A stretch of DNA of 64,000 nucleotides from Elusimicrobiota bacterium (GCA_003153935.1 PMCA01000004.1:23757-87756); one strand, 5' to 3'. Numbered from the stretch's first letter, positions 9,461-20,020 are shown. The notes: generated by a model not told the origin, from the sequence alone. Numbers and translations: made by a program.

Positions 9461-10925
9461 GCTCGCCGTCACTTATAAGAAGCAAAAACTGTCTTATGCC
9501 GAATTGCAACAGCGGATAGACCACCTGGCCGCCGGCTTGGCCGGTTCGTTGGGGCTGGTCCGGGGGGAGCGGGTCGGAATCCTGCTGAAAAACGGCCCGG
9601 AATACCTGATCAGCTATTTTGCCATCCTGCGGGCCGGCGGGATAGTGGTACCGCTGAATACGTTCCTGACCGCGGACGAGCTCTTGTATATATTCAATGA
9701 TTGCCAGCTCAAGGTTCTGATCACCGGTGACGGCTTTATGTCCACGGTAAAGACTATGGCCGCCGCTTACCGGCAGCCTTTAAAAAAAATAATTGTCGAC
9801 AAAAAATATGAGGACAGCTTTTACTGGCCGGAACTGATGAACACGACTGCCGCCAGCCCCAGTACCGATGGGATCAGCGCGGAAGACCTCGCGGTTATCC
9901 TTTACACCTCAGGCACGACCGGCTATCCCAAAGGGGCCATGCTTAGCCACCGGAATCTGCTGGCCAATATAGAAAGCTGCGCCCGGGCCGTTCCACTCAG
10001 GGAAAAGGACGTTTTCATCCTCTTTTTGCCCATGTTCCACGCTTTCACATTTACCGTTTGCGTGCTGCTGCCGTTCTACCTGGGCGCGCGGGTAGTTATA
10101 TTGGACTCGGTCATGCCGTTCCACCGCGTGATCAAAAGCCTGGTCGTTGATCGCATATCGGTTTTTGTTTCGATCCCCCTGGTCTATAAACTAATGCTTA
10201 AAGCCAGGATACCGTCAGTATTTTTCTGGCTACTGCCCTTGCGCTTGTGCGTTTCCGGCGGGTCGCCGCTGGGCGCGGAGGTTCAGTCCGCTTTTGAACG
10301 AAAATTCAATATCCCTTTACTGGAAGGCTATGGCTTGTCGGAAGCGGCCCCGGTAGTGACTATCAATCCCCTGGAAGACGTGCGCCGTCCCGGGTCTATC
10401 GGCCGTCCGCTACCCGGTGTAGAAATACAGGTAGTGGATGATAACGGGAAACAACTGGGACCCAATGAAGTAGGCGAGATCGTTGTGCGCGGGCCCAATG
10501 TGATGCAGGGTTATTACCGGTCGGAGGAGTTGACCAGCCAGGCCCTGAAAAACAGCTGGCTCTATACGGGTGACGTGGGCCGGATCAACCAGGATGGCTA
10601 TGCTTATATAGTGGATCGCAAAAAAGAAATGATCCTAGTGCATGGCATGAACGTTTATCCGCGCGAGGTGGAGGAGATATTGCTGGCCCATCCACGGATC
10701 GCCGAAGCCGCGGTAGTAGGCAAGAAGGATGAGCATCATGGTGAGATACCGATCGCTTTTATCGTCCCGAAAAGAAAAGAGAATTTGGCCGTCAAAGAGA
10801 TCAGCCAATATTGCCGCACGCATTTAGCCGGTTATAAAGTTCCCCGTCAGTTCCGCGTGGTCGAAGCCCTGCCCAAAACCGCTACGGGAAAAATTTCCAA
10901 GAAAGAACTCAGAGAAAAGGCTTAA
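9408..10925 (+). CDS. AMP-dependent acyl-CoA synthetase / ligase
   Basis: 505 residues from the ATG at 9408; an upstream in-frame ATG at 9363 would extend deep into the previous gene, and GAGGAG at 9389-9394 supports 9408. ANL-superfamily motifs are present in order: the P-loop-like LYTSGTTGYPKGAMLSH near residue 164, YGLSEAAPV, YTGDVGRINQDGYAYIVDRKKE with the hinge, and PKTATGKISKKEL, which supplies the catalytic Lys near the C-terminus. Such enzymes activate a carboxylic acid to an acyl-adenylate and pass it to CoA. Overall layout is closest to FadD-type fatty acid ligases, but substrate length cannot be read from sequence. It overlaps the preceding gene by 53 bases and is followed 8 bases later by mfd. 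Confidence 0.85.
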   Translation: MTILSDLVGQSSLIRKNKLAVTYKKQKLSYAELQQRIDHLAAGLAGSLGLVRGERVGILLKNGPEYLISYFAILRAGGIVVPLNTFLTADELLYIFNDCQLKVLITGDGFMSTVKTMAAAYRQPLKKIIVDKKYEDSFYWPELMNTTAASPSTDGISAEDLAVILYTSGTTGYPKGAMLSHRNLLANIESCARAVPLREKDVFILFLPMFHAFTFTVCVLLPFYLGARVVILDSVMPFHRVIKSLVVDRISVFVSIPLVYKLMLKARIPSVFFWLLPLRLCVSGGSPLGAEVQSAFERKFNIPLLEGYGLSEAAPVVTINPLEDVRRPGSIGRPLPGVEIQVVDDNGKQLGPNEVGEIVVRGPNVMQGYYRSEELTSQALKNSWLYTGDVGRINQDGYAYIVDRKKEMILVHGMNVYPREVEEILLAHPRIAEAAVVGKKDEHHGEIPIAFIVPKRKENLAVKEISQYCRTHLAGYKVPRQFRVVEALPKTATGKISKKELREKA

Positions 10926-10932
10926 GCAAATT

Positions 10933-13900
10933 ATGTTTGAACAATTAATAAATAAATTTTGCCAAGAGCCCGGGTTTATCGCTTTAATGACCGCGATCAA
11001 CGCCGGCGCCAAACCAGCCGTAGCCGGGCTACCGGGAGCCAGCAAGGCCTGGCTGTTGCAGGCCCTGGCCGAGGCCGGGGGGGAAGCCATTTTGGTCGTC
11101 AGCTCTGAAGAAGAGAGCCTGAAAATATACGAAGACCTGTTATTCTTCACGGACTCTCCCGGTCGAGTGGTTTACCTGGAGGAACGCTTCGCTCACCTGA
11201 AAGCGTTGCAACAGATGCCGAAAGACATACCGGGTTTCTTCATCGGCACCAGGGAAACATTCTCCCAAAAAGTGATCAGCTCGGAAAAATTCGAAGAACT
11301 TTATCTTAACCTTAACCTGGGGAAAAATTACCCCCTGGAAAGATTGTTGCAGACCCTGGCCGCGGGAGGTTACGAACGCTCCGCCTTTGTCGAAAAAGAA
11401 GGGGATTTCTCCGTGCGCGGCGGGATCGTCGATATTTACGTGCCGTTAGCCGGGAATCCCTACCGGCTGGAGTTCAACGGCGATACCCTGGAAAGCCTGA
11501 GGGAATTCGAGAGTTTTACCCAGCGCTCCCTGCATGACCTGTCCACGGCGGCCATCCTGCCTTTCCGGGATGAAGCCGCGACCGCCACCATCTGGGACTA
11601 TTTTGGCGCAGGCAGCCTGCTGGTCAATAATGAATTACTGCCGGCGGTCGTTACGGGACAACCGGCCCAGGCGTTCCGGGAACTGAACCTGACCCTGGAA
11701 CGGACCCCCCGAACCTATATATTTGATTTCCAACCGGTGGAATCCTTTCACGGTTCAGTGGATAATCTCAAAACCAGGCTGGGCCAGTGGGTGGCGGAAA
11801 AAGTGGAAACCTACCTGGTCACGGACAATACCGGCCAGCAGCAGCGGCTACAGGAACTTTTGGGGAGCCAGGCGGGTCTATATCATATGGCCGTAGGATT
11901 GTTATCCGGCGGTTTTGTCTCTCCAGGCTTGCGGCTGGCGCTGGTTACCGATGAGGAGATCTTCGGCCGCTACCTGGAGCGCAAGTACCTGAGCCGGATC
12001 AAAAAACCGAAAACCCTGGGGCTCACCCCGTTCGCTGACCTGAAGGAAAATGATTTCGTCGTGCATGAAAATTACGGTATCGGCATTTTCAACGGGATAG
12101 AACGCTTGACCATCGGCGATAAGGAAGAAGATTTTCTGGTCCTGAAATACGCCGCCGGCGACCGGCTTTACGTGCCGGTAGAGCAGATGAACCTGGTGCA
12201 AAAATATATCTCCTCGGCCGGCCGCCCGGAAGTAAAGAGCTTAAAAATATACCGCCTGGGCAGTAACAACTGGCAGCGCATCAAGGCCCAGGTAAAGGAA
12301 TCCACTCTTAAGCTGGCCGAGGAGTTGTTAGCGTTGTACAGCGCGCGCGAAACCGCCAGCGGCGTGGCCCTGGCTGCCGACGCCCACTGGCAACGGGAAT
12401 TCGAGGCGGCCTTTATTTATGAAGAGACCCCGGACCAGTTGCAGGCCATTGAAGCTGTCAAGAAGGACCTGGCTAAGGACCGGCCCATGGACCGGCTGGT
12501 GTGCGGTGACGTGGGCTACGGCAAAACCGAAGTCGCCATGCGGGCCGCCTTCGCGGCGGTGAATAATAATAAGCAGGTGGCTGTGCTGGTGCCTACGACT
12601 ATTCTGGCCGAACAGCATTTAAACACTTTCCGGGAGCGTTTCGCCGATTACCCGGTTAAGGTGGAAATGCTGTCGCGCTTCCGCAGCCGGGCGGAACAGC
12701 AAAAAACCATCAAAGAGCTGCAAAAGGGTTTGGTCGATATCATCATCGGCACGCACCGCCTGCTGCAGCCGGATGTTAAATTCAAGGAACTGGGACTGCT
12801 GGTCGTGGACGAGGAACAGCGTTTCGGGGTGCGTCATAAGGAAAAGATCAAGCAACTTTATAAGAACGTGCACGTCCTGACCCTAAGCGCGACGCCGATC
12901 CCGCGCACCCTGGAGATGTCCCTGACGGGTATCCGGGACGTCAGCATTATCAATAATCCGCCGGAGGGCCGTCTGCCGGTCACGACTTATGTCATGGCCT
13001 ATGACGAACAGGTGGTCAGTGAGGCCATACGCCAGGAATTGAAAAGGAATGGTCAGGTCTTCTTTGTCCATAACCGCGTGCGGACGATAGATAAATTCAC
13101 TGAACGCTTGAAAACCCTGTTGCCCGAGGTCAGGATCAAGGCCGCTCATGGCCAAATGGACACGCGGACGCTCGAGAAGATCATGCTGGACTTCGTGGCC
13201 AGGAAGTTCGATGTCATTGTCGCTACCACTATTATCGAATCAGGGCTGGACTTGCCTAATGTCAATACCTTAATAGTGGATGACGCCACCAGGTTCGGCC
13301 TGGCGGACCTTTACCAGCTGCGTGGCCGGGTGGGGCGATCGGCCCGCAAAGCCTACAGTTATTTCCTGTATCCGCCCAATTACGCCTTCACTCAGGATGC
13401 GGCGGAACGTCTCAAGGCGATCCAGGAATTCGCCCAGCTGGGTTCCGGTTTCAAGATCGCCATGCGGGACCTGGAGCTGCGCGGGGCGGGCAATTTGCTG
13501 GGCAAGGAGCAGAGCGGCTATATTTCCCGGGTAGGATTTGACCTGTACTGTAAACTGCTGGCGGAGAATATCCAGCAGCTGAAGGGAGAGGAACGGCCGC
13601 TGGAGATCACGCCCAGCATTAATCTGCAGATAAAGGCTTATGTGCCGGTAAATTATGTGGCGGATGACCTGGCGCGCATCGAGGTTTATAAGAAATTATC
13701 CCAGGTTAGCGGGGAAGAAGAGCTGGCCGACATCGGGACCGAGCTGAAGGACCGCTATGGCCCCGTTCCCGAGGAGGTGCAAAACCTGATCGAGATCATT
13801 GGCCTGCGTTTATTGGCACAACGGCTGCTGATCGAAGAGATCAATGAACGGGAAGGGGAATGGGAACTGCTCTTCCATTCCCGGACCAGGGTCAGCGGAG

Positions 13901-14025
13901 ACACGCTGGTGCGGCTGGCAGCCGACTACCGGGGGCAGGTCCGTTTTGAACCAGGTCCGCCTTTTACCGTGATGATAAGAAAGGGGCCCGGGTTGGCGTT
14001 AAAAAATGTCTTGCAGAAGCTCTAA
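10933..14025 (+). CDS. mfd: Transcription-repair coupling factor Mfd
   Basis: 1030 residues, slightly shorter than the usual 1100-1200. The order is UvrB-like N-terminal region ([23 protein letters not shown]), RNA-polymerase-interacting domain ([20 protein letters not shown]), RecG-like translocase with Walker [13 protein letters not shown] near 525 and the DEEQRFG motif II near 625, and then [32 protein letters not shown] and QLRGRVGRS motifs, ending in the C-terminal TRCF domain. Mfd removes RNA polymerase stalled at DNA lesions and recruits UvrA. The missing length lies mainly in the N-terminal UvrB-like part. The start lies 8 bases after the ligase stop and has a weak ribosome site. Confidence 0.97.
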   Translation: MFEQLINKFCQEPGFIALMTAINAGAKPAVAGLPGASKAWLLQALAEAGGEAILVVSSEEESLKIYEDLLFFTDSPGRVVYLEERFAHLKALQQMPKDIPGFFIGTRETFSQKVISSEKFEELYLNLNLGKNYPLERLLQTLAAGGYERSAFVEKEGDFSVRGGIVDIYVPLAGNPYRLEFNGDTLESLREFESFTQRSLHDLSTAAILPFRDEAATATIWDYFGAGSLLVNNELLPAVVTGQPAQAFRELNLTLERTPRTYIFDFQPVESFHGSVDNLKTRLGQWVAEKVETYLVTDNTGQQQRLQELLGSQAGLYHMAVGLLSGGFVSPGLRLALVTDEEIFGRYLERKYLSRIKKPKTLGLTPFADLKENDFVVHENYGIGIFNGIERLTIGDKEEDFLVLKYAAGDRLYVPVEQMNLVQKYISSAGRPEVKSLKIYRLGSNNWQRIKAQVKESTLKLAEELLALYSARETASGVALAADAHWQREFEAAFIYEETPDQLQAIEAVKKDLAKDRPMDRLVCGDVGYGKTEVAMRAAFAAVNNNKQVAVLVPTTILAEQHLNTFRERFADYPVKVEMLSRFRSRAEQQKTIKELQKGLVDIIIGTHRLLQPDVKFKELGLLVVDEEQRFGVRHKEKIKQLYKNVHVLTLSATPIPRTLEMSLTGIRDVSIINNPPEGRLPVTTYVMAYDEQVVSEAIRQELKRNGQVFFVHNRVRTIDKFTERLKTLLPEVRIKAAHGQMDTRTLEKIMLDFVARKFDVIVATTIIESGLDLPNVNTLIVDDATRFGLADLYQLRGRVGRSARKAYSYFLYPPNYAFTQDAAERLKAIQEFAQLGSGFKIAMRDLELRGAGNLLGKEQSGYISRVGFDLYCKLLAENIQQLKGEERPLEITPSINLQIKAYVPVNYVADDLARIEVYKKLSQVSGEEELADIGTELKDRYGPVPEEVQNLIEIIGLRLLAQRLLIEEINEREGEWELLFHSRTRVSGDTLVRLAADYRGQVRFEPGPPFTVMIRKGPGLALKNVLQKL

Positions 14026-14096
14026 CTTTTATGATATAAGCAAAAGATAATACATAGCAAAAAACAGCTATAGTAACCACAAAACAGGAGGTTTTA

Positions 14097-14969
14097 ATGA
14101 ATAAGAACCAAAGGTTTTTGATCTTGGGGGCGGGTTTACTGCTGGCCATGGGCCTGGGGTGTTCGCGTCAGCAGGCGGTCCTGGCCAATATCGGTTCCAG
14201 GGTCATTACCAGTGAAGATTTTATCGGCCGACTGAAACAATTGCCGCCCCAGTACCAGGCCTACATAAAGACGGATGACGACAAGAAAAACGTATTAGAC
14301 GCCCTGGTCAAGGAGCAGTTAGTGGTGCAGGAAGCCAGGGAGAAAAATATAGACAAGGATAAAGCGGTGCAGGCTAAGATAAACAGCGTGGTCGACCAGA
14401 TACTTTTGGAAGAAATGATCAAAAAGGTAAGGGAAACCCAGCTTAAGCCGACCGAGGCCGAAGATAAGACTTATTATGACCAGCATAGCGCCGAATTTAG
14501 CGGGCCGGCCCGTATCAAGGTGGCCCATATACTGGTGAAAGATAAAGCGCTGGCGGATAAATTGCTGGCAGAGCTGCACCAGGGCGGGGATTTTGCCTCT
14601 TTAGCCAAAGAAAATTCCCTGGATCCGGGATCCGGCAAGAACGGCGGCGAGATGGACTTCTTTGCCAAAGGCGAAATGGTGCCGGAATTCGAAAAAGCCG
14701 CTTTTGCGCTGGAAAATCCAGGCCAATTAAGCGGCGTGGTCAAAACCGCGTTCGGTTTCCATATCATCAAGCTGATAGCTAAGCGGGAAGCGGGGCAGAA
14801 GACCCTGGATGAAGCTAAGGCCGATATTGAGCGCAAGGTGGAAAAAGAGAAGTTCGATAAATGGTTGGAAGGATTGAAAACCAAATGGCACGTGAAAGTC
14901 AATTACGATAAGTTGAAGCAGGTAAGCTTGCCAGTGGCAGCTGTCCCCAACAACGAAGGAGAAAAATAA
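14097..14969 (+). CDS. PpiC-type peptidyl-prolyl isomerase lipoprotein (PrsA-like foldase)
   Basis: 290 residues. A lipoprotein signal peptide ends in a lipobox (LAMGLGC, Cys at about 22), so the protein is membrane-tethered in the periplasm. A helical SurA_N-like region follows. The parvulin domain at about 140-240 shows RIKVAHILVKD, GGDFASLAKENSLDPGS and TAFGFHIIKL. It should help secreted or outer-membrane proteins fold. A strong Shine-Dalgarno (AGGAGG) precedes the ATG, and a 71-base gap separates it from mfd. One base separates its stop from the start of a second PpiC gene, so the two foldases are made together. Confidence 0.9.
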   Translation: MNKNQRFLILGAGLLLAMGLGCSRQQAVLANIGSRVITSEDFIGRLKQLPPQYQAYIKTDDDKKNVLDALVKEQLVVQEAREKNIDKDKAVQAKINSVVDQILLEEMIKKVRETQLKPTEAEDKTYYDQHSAEFSGPARIKVAHILVKDKALADKLLAELHQGGDFASLAKENSLDPGSGKNGGEMDFFAKGEMVPEFEKAAFALENPGQLSGVVKTAFGFHIIKLIAKREAGQKTLDEAKADIERKVEKEKFDKWLEGLKTKWHVKVNYDKLKQVSLPVAAVPNNEGEK

Positions 14970-14970
14970 C

Positions 14971-15996
14971 ATGAATAAGATACAGGTAAGAACGATCCTA
15001 GTGGCTAGCGCGGCACTGATACTGCTAACCGGCCAGGCCATGGCCAAAGTAGTCAACAAGACCGTAGCTTCGGTGAATAATGAAGTGATCACCCTGGAAG
15101 ACTTTAACAAAAAGACCGCACCCATGCTGGAGCAGTACCGCCGGGTGTACAAGGGCGCCGACATAGAGGATAAAATAAAGGATATGAAGAAAGAACTGCT
15201 GCAGCAGATGGTGGAAGAAAAAGTGTTGCGGCAGGAAGCCAGAAACGCGAAAATCGTTATCTCCAAGCAGGATATCCAAAAGGGGGTAGACGAGGTTAAG
15301 AAGCGTTTCAATCCGGAAAACGATTTTAAAGAATATAAGGATGAATTAGCCAAACAAGGTTACACGGAAAAGGGTTTTGAGAACGATATCAAGGAACAAC
15401 TTATGGTCATGAAATTGATCGAGAAGGAAGTCAAGGATAAGGTCCCTCCGCCGACCGAGGATGAGGTAAAAAAATATTTCGAGGACCACAAGGCGGACAT
15501 GAAGCAGGAGGAACAGGTGAAAGCCAGCCATATCCTGATCCGTTGCGACGAGAAAGCGGACTTGAAAACGCAATCAGAGGCACTGAAGAAAATTCAGGAG
15601 GTCCAGGCTAAGCTTAAAAAGGGCGACGATTTCGCCGCTTTAGCCAAGCAGTATTCGGAAGATCCCGGTTCCAAGGATAATGGCGGCGACCTGGGGTTCT
15701 TTACCAAAGAGACGATGGTCCCCGAATTTTCCAAAGCCGCTTTCGCCATGAAACCCGGCCAGGTGAGCGATATTGTCAAAACACCTTTCGGCTATCATAT
15801 TATCAAAGTGATGGATACTAAACCGGCTAAAATGCTGACCTTGGACGACGAGGTAGGCGTGGGCGGGGAGAAAAAGGTCAAGGTAAAGGATTACCTGCAG
15901 AATATAGTTTACCAAGATAAAATGGAAAAGAAATTTGAAGAGTGGATGAAGGGCCTGAGAGACAAATCTAAGATAATTACCAACGAATTGGAGTAG
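14971..15996 (+). CDS. SurA-like periplasmic peptidyl-prolyl isomerase
   Basis: 341 residues with an N-terminal signal peptide (cleavage predicted near AMAK, about 25). A SurA_N chaperone region (VNNEVITLEDFNKK onward) is followed by one parvulin domain with the motifs VKASHILIRC, GDDFAALAKQYSEDPGS and TPFGYHIIKV, and a helical C-terminal tail. E. coli SurA has two parvulin domains; this has one. It lies directly upstream of pdxA and rsmA, the same order as surA-pdxA-rsmA in E. coli, which supports a SurA-type role in outer-membrane protein maturation. Confidence 0.88.
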   Translation: MNKIQVRTILVASAALILLTGQAMAKVVNKTVASVNNEVITLEDFNKKTAPMLEQYRRVYKGADIEDKIKDMKKELLQQMVEEKVLRQEARNAKIVISKQDIQKGVDEVKKRFNPENDFKEYKDELAKQGYTEKGFENDIKEQLMVMKLIEKEVKDKVPPPTEDEVKKYFEDHKADMKQEEQVKASHILIRCDEKADLKTQSEALKKIQEVQAKLKKGDDFAALAKQYSEDPGSKDNGGDLGFFTKETMVPEFSKAAFAMKPGQVSDIVKTPFGYHIIKVMDTKPAKMLTLDDEVGVGGEKKVKVKDYLQNIVYQDKMEKKFEEWMKGLRDKSKIITNELE

Positions 15997-16006
15997 AATA
16001 ATATAA

Positions 16007-17014
16007 ATGGCGGAAAAAGAGAAGCCCTTACTGGGCATAACCATCGGTGATGTGGCGGGAATCGGTCCGGAGATCATTGCCAAGGCCTGCCTGGAGCCGG
16101 AGATATATCATATCTGCCGGCCGGTCCTGATCGGCGCGATCAAGATCTACCAGGATGCCAAGAGGTTCCCGGTCAAGAGTTTCACGGTCAAGGCCATTAA
16201 GAAGGCAAGTGAGGCGATATTTGAATATGGCCGGATCAACGTTATAGATATCGATAATATTGATATGGCGGAGCTTAAGATCGGCCAGGTGCAGAAGATG
16301 TGCGGCCAGGCCAGCGTGGAATATATAAAGGAAGCGGTGCGGCTGGTCCAGGACGGGGAGATCAAAGGCATCGTTACCGCCCCGATCAGCAAAGAGGCCA
16401 TGCACCTGAGCGGCTTCAAGTATAACGGGCACACCGAATTGCTAGCCGAACTTACCAAAACCCGCAAATTCGTGATGCTGCTGACCGGCGGCACGCTGAA
16501 AGTCATATTGCTTACTCGGCATATGGCGCTAAAAGATGTCAGCAAGAATATTACCGCGGAGAAACTGCTGGAAGCCATTGAATTAGGCGACGCGGGCCTC
16601 AAGTTCTTCGGCATAGAATCCCCCAAAATCGTAGTGTGCGCGCTAAATCCGCATATGGGTGAAAGCGGGATCCTGGGGAACGAGGAAATAGATATAATCA
16701 TCCCGGCCGTAAACCAGGCCCGGAAAAAAGGTTTTCACGTGGAAGGCCCGATCTCCAGTGATTCGGCTTTCTATTACGCGGCCGGCGGCCGTTACGACCT
16801 GGCTATCGCCATGTACCATGACCAGGGGATGATCCCGATCAAGTTACTAGCTTATAAACGCGGCGTCAATATGACTCTCGGCCTGCCTTTTGTCCGCACT
16901 TCACCCTGTCACGGGACGGCGTTTGACCTGGCCGGCAAATGGGTAGCGGACTCCGGCAGTATGCTGGAGGCGATCAAGATTGCCGCTAAAGCCTGCCGTT
17001 TCGGGGACAAATGA
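16007..17014 (+). CDS. pdxA: 4-hydroxythreonine-4-phosphate dehydrogenase
   Basis: 335 residues, cytoplasmic. Family landmarks are GDVAGIGPEI at the N-terminus, TAPISKEAMHLSGFKYNGHTE in the middle, NPHMGESGILGNEE, and the metal and substrate region AMYHDQGMIPIK. The enzyme oxidises 4-phosphohydroxy-threonine with NAD in the DXP-dependent route to pyridoxal phosphate. Its partner PdxJ is not in the window. The start has no clear Shine-Dalgarno (GGAG lies about 15 bases upstream). The stop overlaps the rsmA start by four bases. Confidence 0.95.
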   Translation: MAEKEKPLLGITIGDVAGIGPEIIAKACLEPEIYHICRPVLIGAIKIYQDAKRFPVKSFTVKAIKKASEAIFEYGRINVIDIDNIDMAELKIGQVQKMCGQASVEYIKEAVRLVQDGEIKGIVTAPISKEAMHLSGFKYNGHTELLAELTKTRKFVMLLTGGTLKVILLTRHMALKDVSKNITAEKLLEAIELGDAGLKFFGIESPKIVVCALNPHMGESGILGNEEIDIIIPAVNQARKKGFHVEGPISSDSAFYYAAGGRYDLAIAMYHDQGMIPIKLLAYKRGVNMTLGLPFVRTSPCHGTAFDLAGKWVADSGSMLEAIKIAAKACRFGDK

Positions 17015-17817
17015 AAAAATGGGGACAAAATTTCCTGCGCGATAGCAGTATCGCTCGGGAGATAGTTGATTTCGCTTCTTTGAAAAAAGATGATATAGTG
17101 GTGGAGATAGGTCCCGGACGCGGCGTGCTGACTAAATTGATCGCGCCCCGGGTGGATAAATTGATCGCCGTGGAGATTGACCCGGTCCTGGTGCGGAAAT
17201 TACAGGATGAATGGCGGTCACAACCACAGGTGGAGATAAGGCAAGAGGATATTTTGCGCTATGAATTGCCCGCGGACCTGGCCTGTGAACCTTTCAAAGT
17301 GATAGCTAACATACCCTATTATATCACTGGCCCGATCATTTTCAAGCTGCTGGACTGGCACCTGTCTAACCCGGCCTTTACCACGGCCATTATCATGGTG
17401 CAGAAAGAAGTGGCCCAGCGGTTGGCGGCCAAGCCCGGCGGTAAGGAATACGGCGCCTTAACTGTAACATTGCAGTTCAACGCGGATGTGGAAATATTAA
17501 AAATTGTCAAGGCTGACCGGTTTTTCCCGGCACCTAAAGTAGATTCGGCATTGATATTGATTGATTTCCTGGCCCAGCCCAGGGTCAACGTAAAGAACGT
17601 CAAATTATTCAATAAAATAGTGAAAGCATCCTTCGCCCAGAGGCGCAAGACCATTTATAATAGCCTGAAGAACAACCTGGGCCTGGATAAACAGGTCGTA
17701 GCCAGCGGGTTAGAAGCAGCGGGTATAGAAGGCCGGCGGCGGGCGGAGACGTTAAGCATCGCCGAATTTGCCAATCTAAGCGAGGTTATCTGTGATCAAA
17801 AAAACAGTATCAGTTGA
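17011..17817 (+). CDS. rsmA: 16S rRNA dimethyladenosine transferase (KsgA)
   Basis: 268 residues. The N-terminus WGQNFLRDSSIA, the SAM-binding loop VVEIGPGRGVLT and the catalytic NIPYYITGPI motif are all present, along with the C-terminal FAQRRKT region. It methylates two adjacent adenines near the 3' end of 16S rRNA during small-subunit maturation. It starts within an ATGA overlap with pdxA and its 3' end overlaps the next kinase gene by 26 bases. Confidence 0.95.
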   Translation: MKKWGQNFLRDSSIAREIVDFASLKKDDIVVEIGPGRGVLTKLIAPRVDKLIAVEIDPVLVRKLQDEWRSQPQVEIRQEDILRYELPADLACEPFKVIANIPYYITGPIIFKLLDWHLSNPAFTTAIIMVQKEVAQRLAAKPGGKEYGALTVTLQFNADVEILKIVKADRFFPAPKVDSALILIDFLAQPRVNVKNVKLFNKIVKASFAQRRKTIYNSLKNNLGLDKQVVASGLEAAGIEGRRRAETLSIAEFANLSEVICDQKNSIS

Positions 17818-18907
17818 TTTTTTTGTCATGCTCATCTTTATCGCGGCGATAACACTTTGGCATTATCTTAGTCCCAACGATAATATTTTCCTGCACGGGG
17901 TTTTCCGCAATCTTTATTTCCTGCCGATTATTTACGCGGCCTTCAGGCTGGGGCCGATAGGGGTGGTGGCGGCAACCTTGATATGCGGAGTTTTTTACAG
18001 CATAAGGGTCTGGCCTCCGCCGCAGGAGCTGGGTGCGTCCTGGCTACTGGATAATGCCCTGGAAGTGATCATCTATACGGTGATCGGTTTAACCGTGAAC
18101 ATTCTGGTGCAGATCGAGAACCGCGGCCGGGCCGCCCTGGAAAAAGCCCATGAAGAATTGATAAAAAAAGAAAAGATGAAAACTAAATTCATCTCCATCG
18201 CCTCGCATGAGTTCCGGACCCCGTTGACAGTTTTAAACGGCTATCTCAGCCTGTTTGAGCTGGGTATGTTCAAAGGCAAGGATGATGAGTTCAAGCAAAA
18301 ATGCGCCAAGGCCAAGGATATCATCAACCGGTACCTGCAGACTATCGATAACGTACTGGACATGGTCAAAACCGAGCAAAAAGACAAGCTGGAAAAACGG
18401 GATGATATGGATCTGAACAATATAATCAAGGAAGTATATGGAGACCTGGAAATTTTTGTGCAGAAACGCAAGCAAAGCCTGGTTTTAGAGCTGGATCCCC
18501 AGCTGCCATTGGGCAAACTTAATAAACGTGAGATCAACCAGGTGCTGACCAACCTAATCATGAACGCTATCAAATTCACGCCGGATGAAGGCAAGATAAC
18601 AGTACGCACCAGGGCGCTACCTGGCAAGATCCAGGTGGAAGTGGCGGACACGGGTATCGGCATCCCGGCCAATGAATTCGAGAATATTTTTGAGAGTTTT
18701 TACGAGATAAAATCAGACGACCAGCACTCTTCCGGGACTTTTGAATTCAAGAGCGGTTCGCTTGGCTTGGGCCTTACTTTAGTCAAAAAAACCGTGGAAA
18801 ATTACAACGGTAAGGTCTGGGTGGAGAGTGAAGTCGGCAAGGGCAGCGCTTTTTATTTTACGCTGCCGCTGGTGACGGAAAACGCGAATGATCCCGCTAA
18901 AGGATAA
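17792..18907 (+). CDS. Membrane histidine kinase
   Basis: 371 residues from a GTG start preceded by GCGAGG. Three or four hydrophobic segments fill residues about 10-108, forming an integral membrane sensor with short loops rather than a periplasmic domain. A short coiled linker leads to the HisKA box ISIASHEFRTPLTVLNG (H139) and an ATPase domain with MNAIKFTPDEG, DTGIGIPA and LGLGLTLVKK motifs. The protein ends with the usual SAFYFTLPLV. No regulator gene is next to it. It overlaps rsmA upstream and the rhomboid gene downstream. Confidence 0.88.
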   Translation: MIKKTVSVDFFVMLIFIAAITLWHYLSPNDNIFLHGVFRNLYFLPIIYAAFRLGPIGVVAATLICGVFYSIRVWPPPQELGASWLLDNALEVIIYTVIGLTVNILVQIENRGRAALEKAHEELIKKEKMKTKFISIASHEFRTPLTVLNGYLSLFELGMFKGKDDEFKQKCAKAKDIINRYLQTIDNVLDMVKTEQKDKLEKRDDMDLNNIIKEVYGDLEIFVQKRKQSLVLELDPQLPLGKLNKREINQVLTNLIMNAIKFTPDEGKITVRTRALPGKIQVEVADTGIGIPANEFENIFESFYEIKSDDQHSSGTFEFKSGSLGLGLTLVKKTVENYNGKVWVESEVGKGSAFYFTLPLVTENANDPAKG

Positions 18908-19547
18908 TATCCCGTCGCGGCGTTTCCCATTCGTAAATATCATCCTGATAGCAGTTAACTTCCTGGTCTTTTTCTATGAGCTTAGCCTGGGCGATCATTT
19001 AGAAGCTTTTATCTATAGTTTTAGCGTTATACCCGAACATCTGCATAAAAATCCTTATGCTTTAACCAATATCGGCACTTTGTTCTCGGCGCAGTTCCTG
19101 CATGGCGGCTGGATGCACGTTATCGGCAACATGCTTTTCCTGTATATTTTCGGCGATAATGTTGAGGATCGGTTGGGGCATACCAGGTATCTGCTCTTTT
19201 ACCTGGCTTGCGGCGTGATTTCGTTCCTGGCGCAAGTGTTTTTCAGCCAGAATAGCCCGCTACCGCTTATAGGCGCCAGCGGCGCCATCGCCGGAGTGTT
19301 GGGAGCGTACATAGTTTTATATCCTTACGCCAAGATATTGACCCTGATCCCGCTGTTCATCTTTATCCAGTTCATTGAGGTTCCGGCGATAGTTTTCCTG
19401 GGGATCTGGTTCCTGTTGCAGTTCTGGATGGCCAATGCCAGCCTGGCAGCCGCGACTGTGGGCGGCGTGGCGTTCTGGGCACACGTAGGCGGCTTTATCG
19501 GCGGAGCATTATTTATCAGTATATATAAATCCATAAAAGGCAGGTAA
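18888..19547 (+). CDS. Rhomboid-family intramembrane serine protease
   Basis: 219 residues with about six hydrophobic helices. The catalytic Ser lies in GASGAIAGVLGAY (about residue 132) and the partner His in FWAHVGGFIGG near residue 194; the loop with GGWMHVIGNMLFLYIFGDNVED is typical of the family. Rhomboids cut substrates within the membrane; the substrate here is unknown. The start overlaps the kinase by 20 bases. The IscU gene follows 5 bases after the stop. Confidence 0.92.
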   Translation: MIPLKDNIPSRRFPFVNIILIAVNFLVFFYELSLGDHLEAFIYSFSVIPEHLHKNPYALTNIGTLFSAQFLHGGWMHVIGNMLFLYIFGDNVEDRLGHTRYLLFYLACGVISFLAQVFFSQNSPLPLIGASGAIAGVLGAYIVLYPYAKILTLIPLFIFIQFIEVPAIVFLGIWFLLQFWMANASLAAATVGGVAFWAHVGGFIGGALFISIYKSIKGR

Positions 19548-19552
19548 TAAAA

Positions 19553-19981
19553 ATGAGCCAATATAGCGACAAAGTAATGGAGCATTTCCGTCATCCCCAC
19601 AACGTGGGCGAGATGGATAAGCCGGATGGCACCGGCCACGTGGGGAACCCCGTGTGCGGTGATATTATGGAGCTGTATATTAAAGTAAAGGATGAAATTA
19701 TAACGGACGCCAAGTTCAAGACTTTTGGCTGCGGCGCCGCTATCGCCACCAGCTCCATGGTCACGGATATGGTCAAGGGAAAGAATATCAAGGAAGCCCT
19801 GGAAATCTCCAATAAAGCCGTAGCGGAAGCCCTGGGCGGACTGCCGGCGATCAAACTCCATTGTTCAGTGTTGGCGGAACAGGCGCTTAAATCGGCGATC
19901 GATGATTATTACAAAAAGCAAGGCAAGCCCTCACCGGTCAATCCGGAAGACCTCAAAGAAGACGAACACACCCACGAATAG
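19553..19981 (+). CDS. IscU/NifU-type Fe-S cluster scaffold
   Basis: 142 residues. Three scaffold Cys are seen: C35 in NPVCGD, C60 in FGCGAAIA and C104 in KLHCSVLAE, with the conserved Asp two after the first Cys. Such proteins receive sulfide from a cysteine desulfurase and assemble [2Fe-2S] or [4Fe-4S] clusters. The likely sulfur donor is the NifS/IscS gene at 33942, about 14 kb away. The last 30 residues are charged and may be disordered. It is the last gene of the block that begins at mfd. Confidence 0.92.
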   Translation: MSQYSDKVMEHFRHPHNVGEMDKPDGTGHVGNPVCGDIMELYIKVKDEIITDAKFKTFGCGAAIATSSMVTDMVKGKNIKEALEISNKAVAEALGGLPAIKLHCSVLAEQALKSAIDDYYKKQGKPSPVNPEDLKEDEHTHE

Positions 19982-20020
19982 TGCTCACTAGTAACCTTCC
20001 AAGGTAACTTAAGAAACGAC

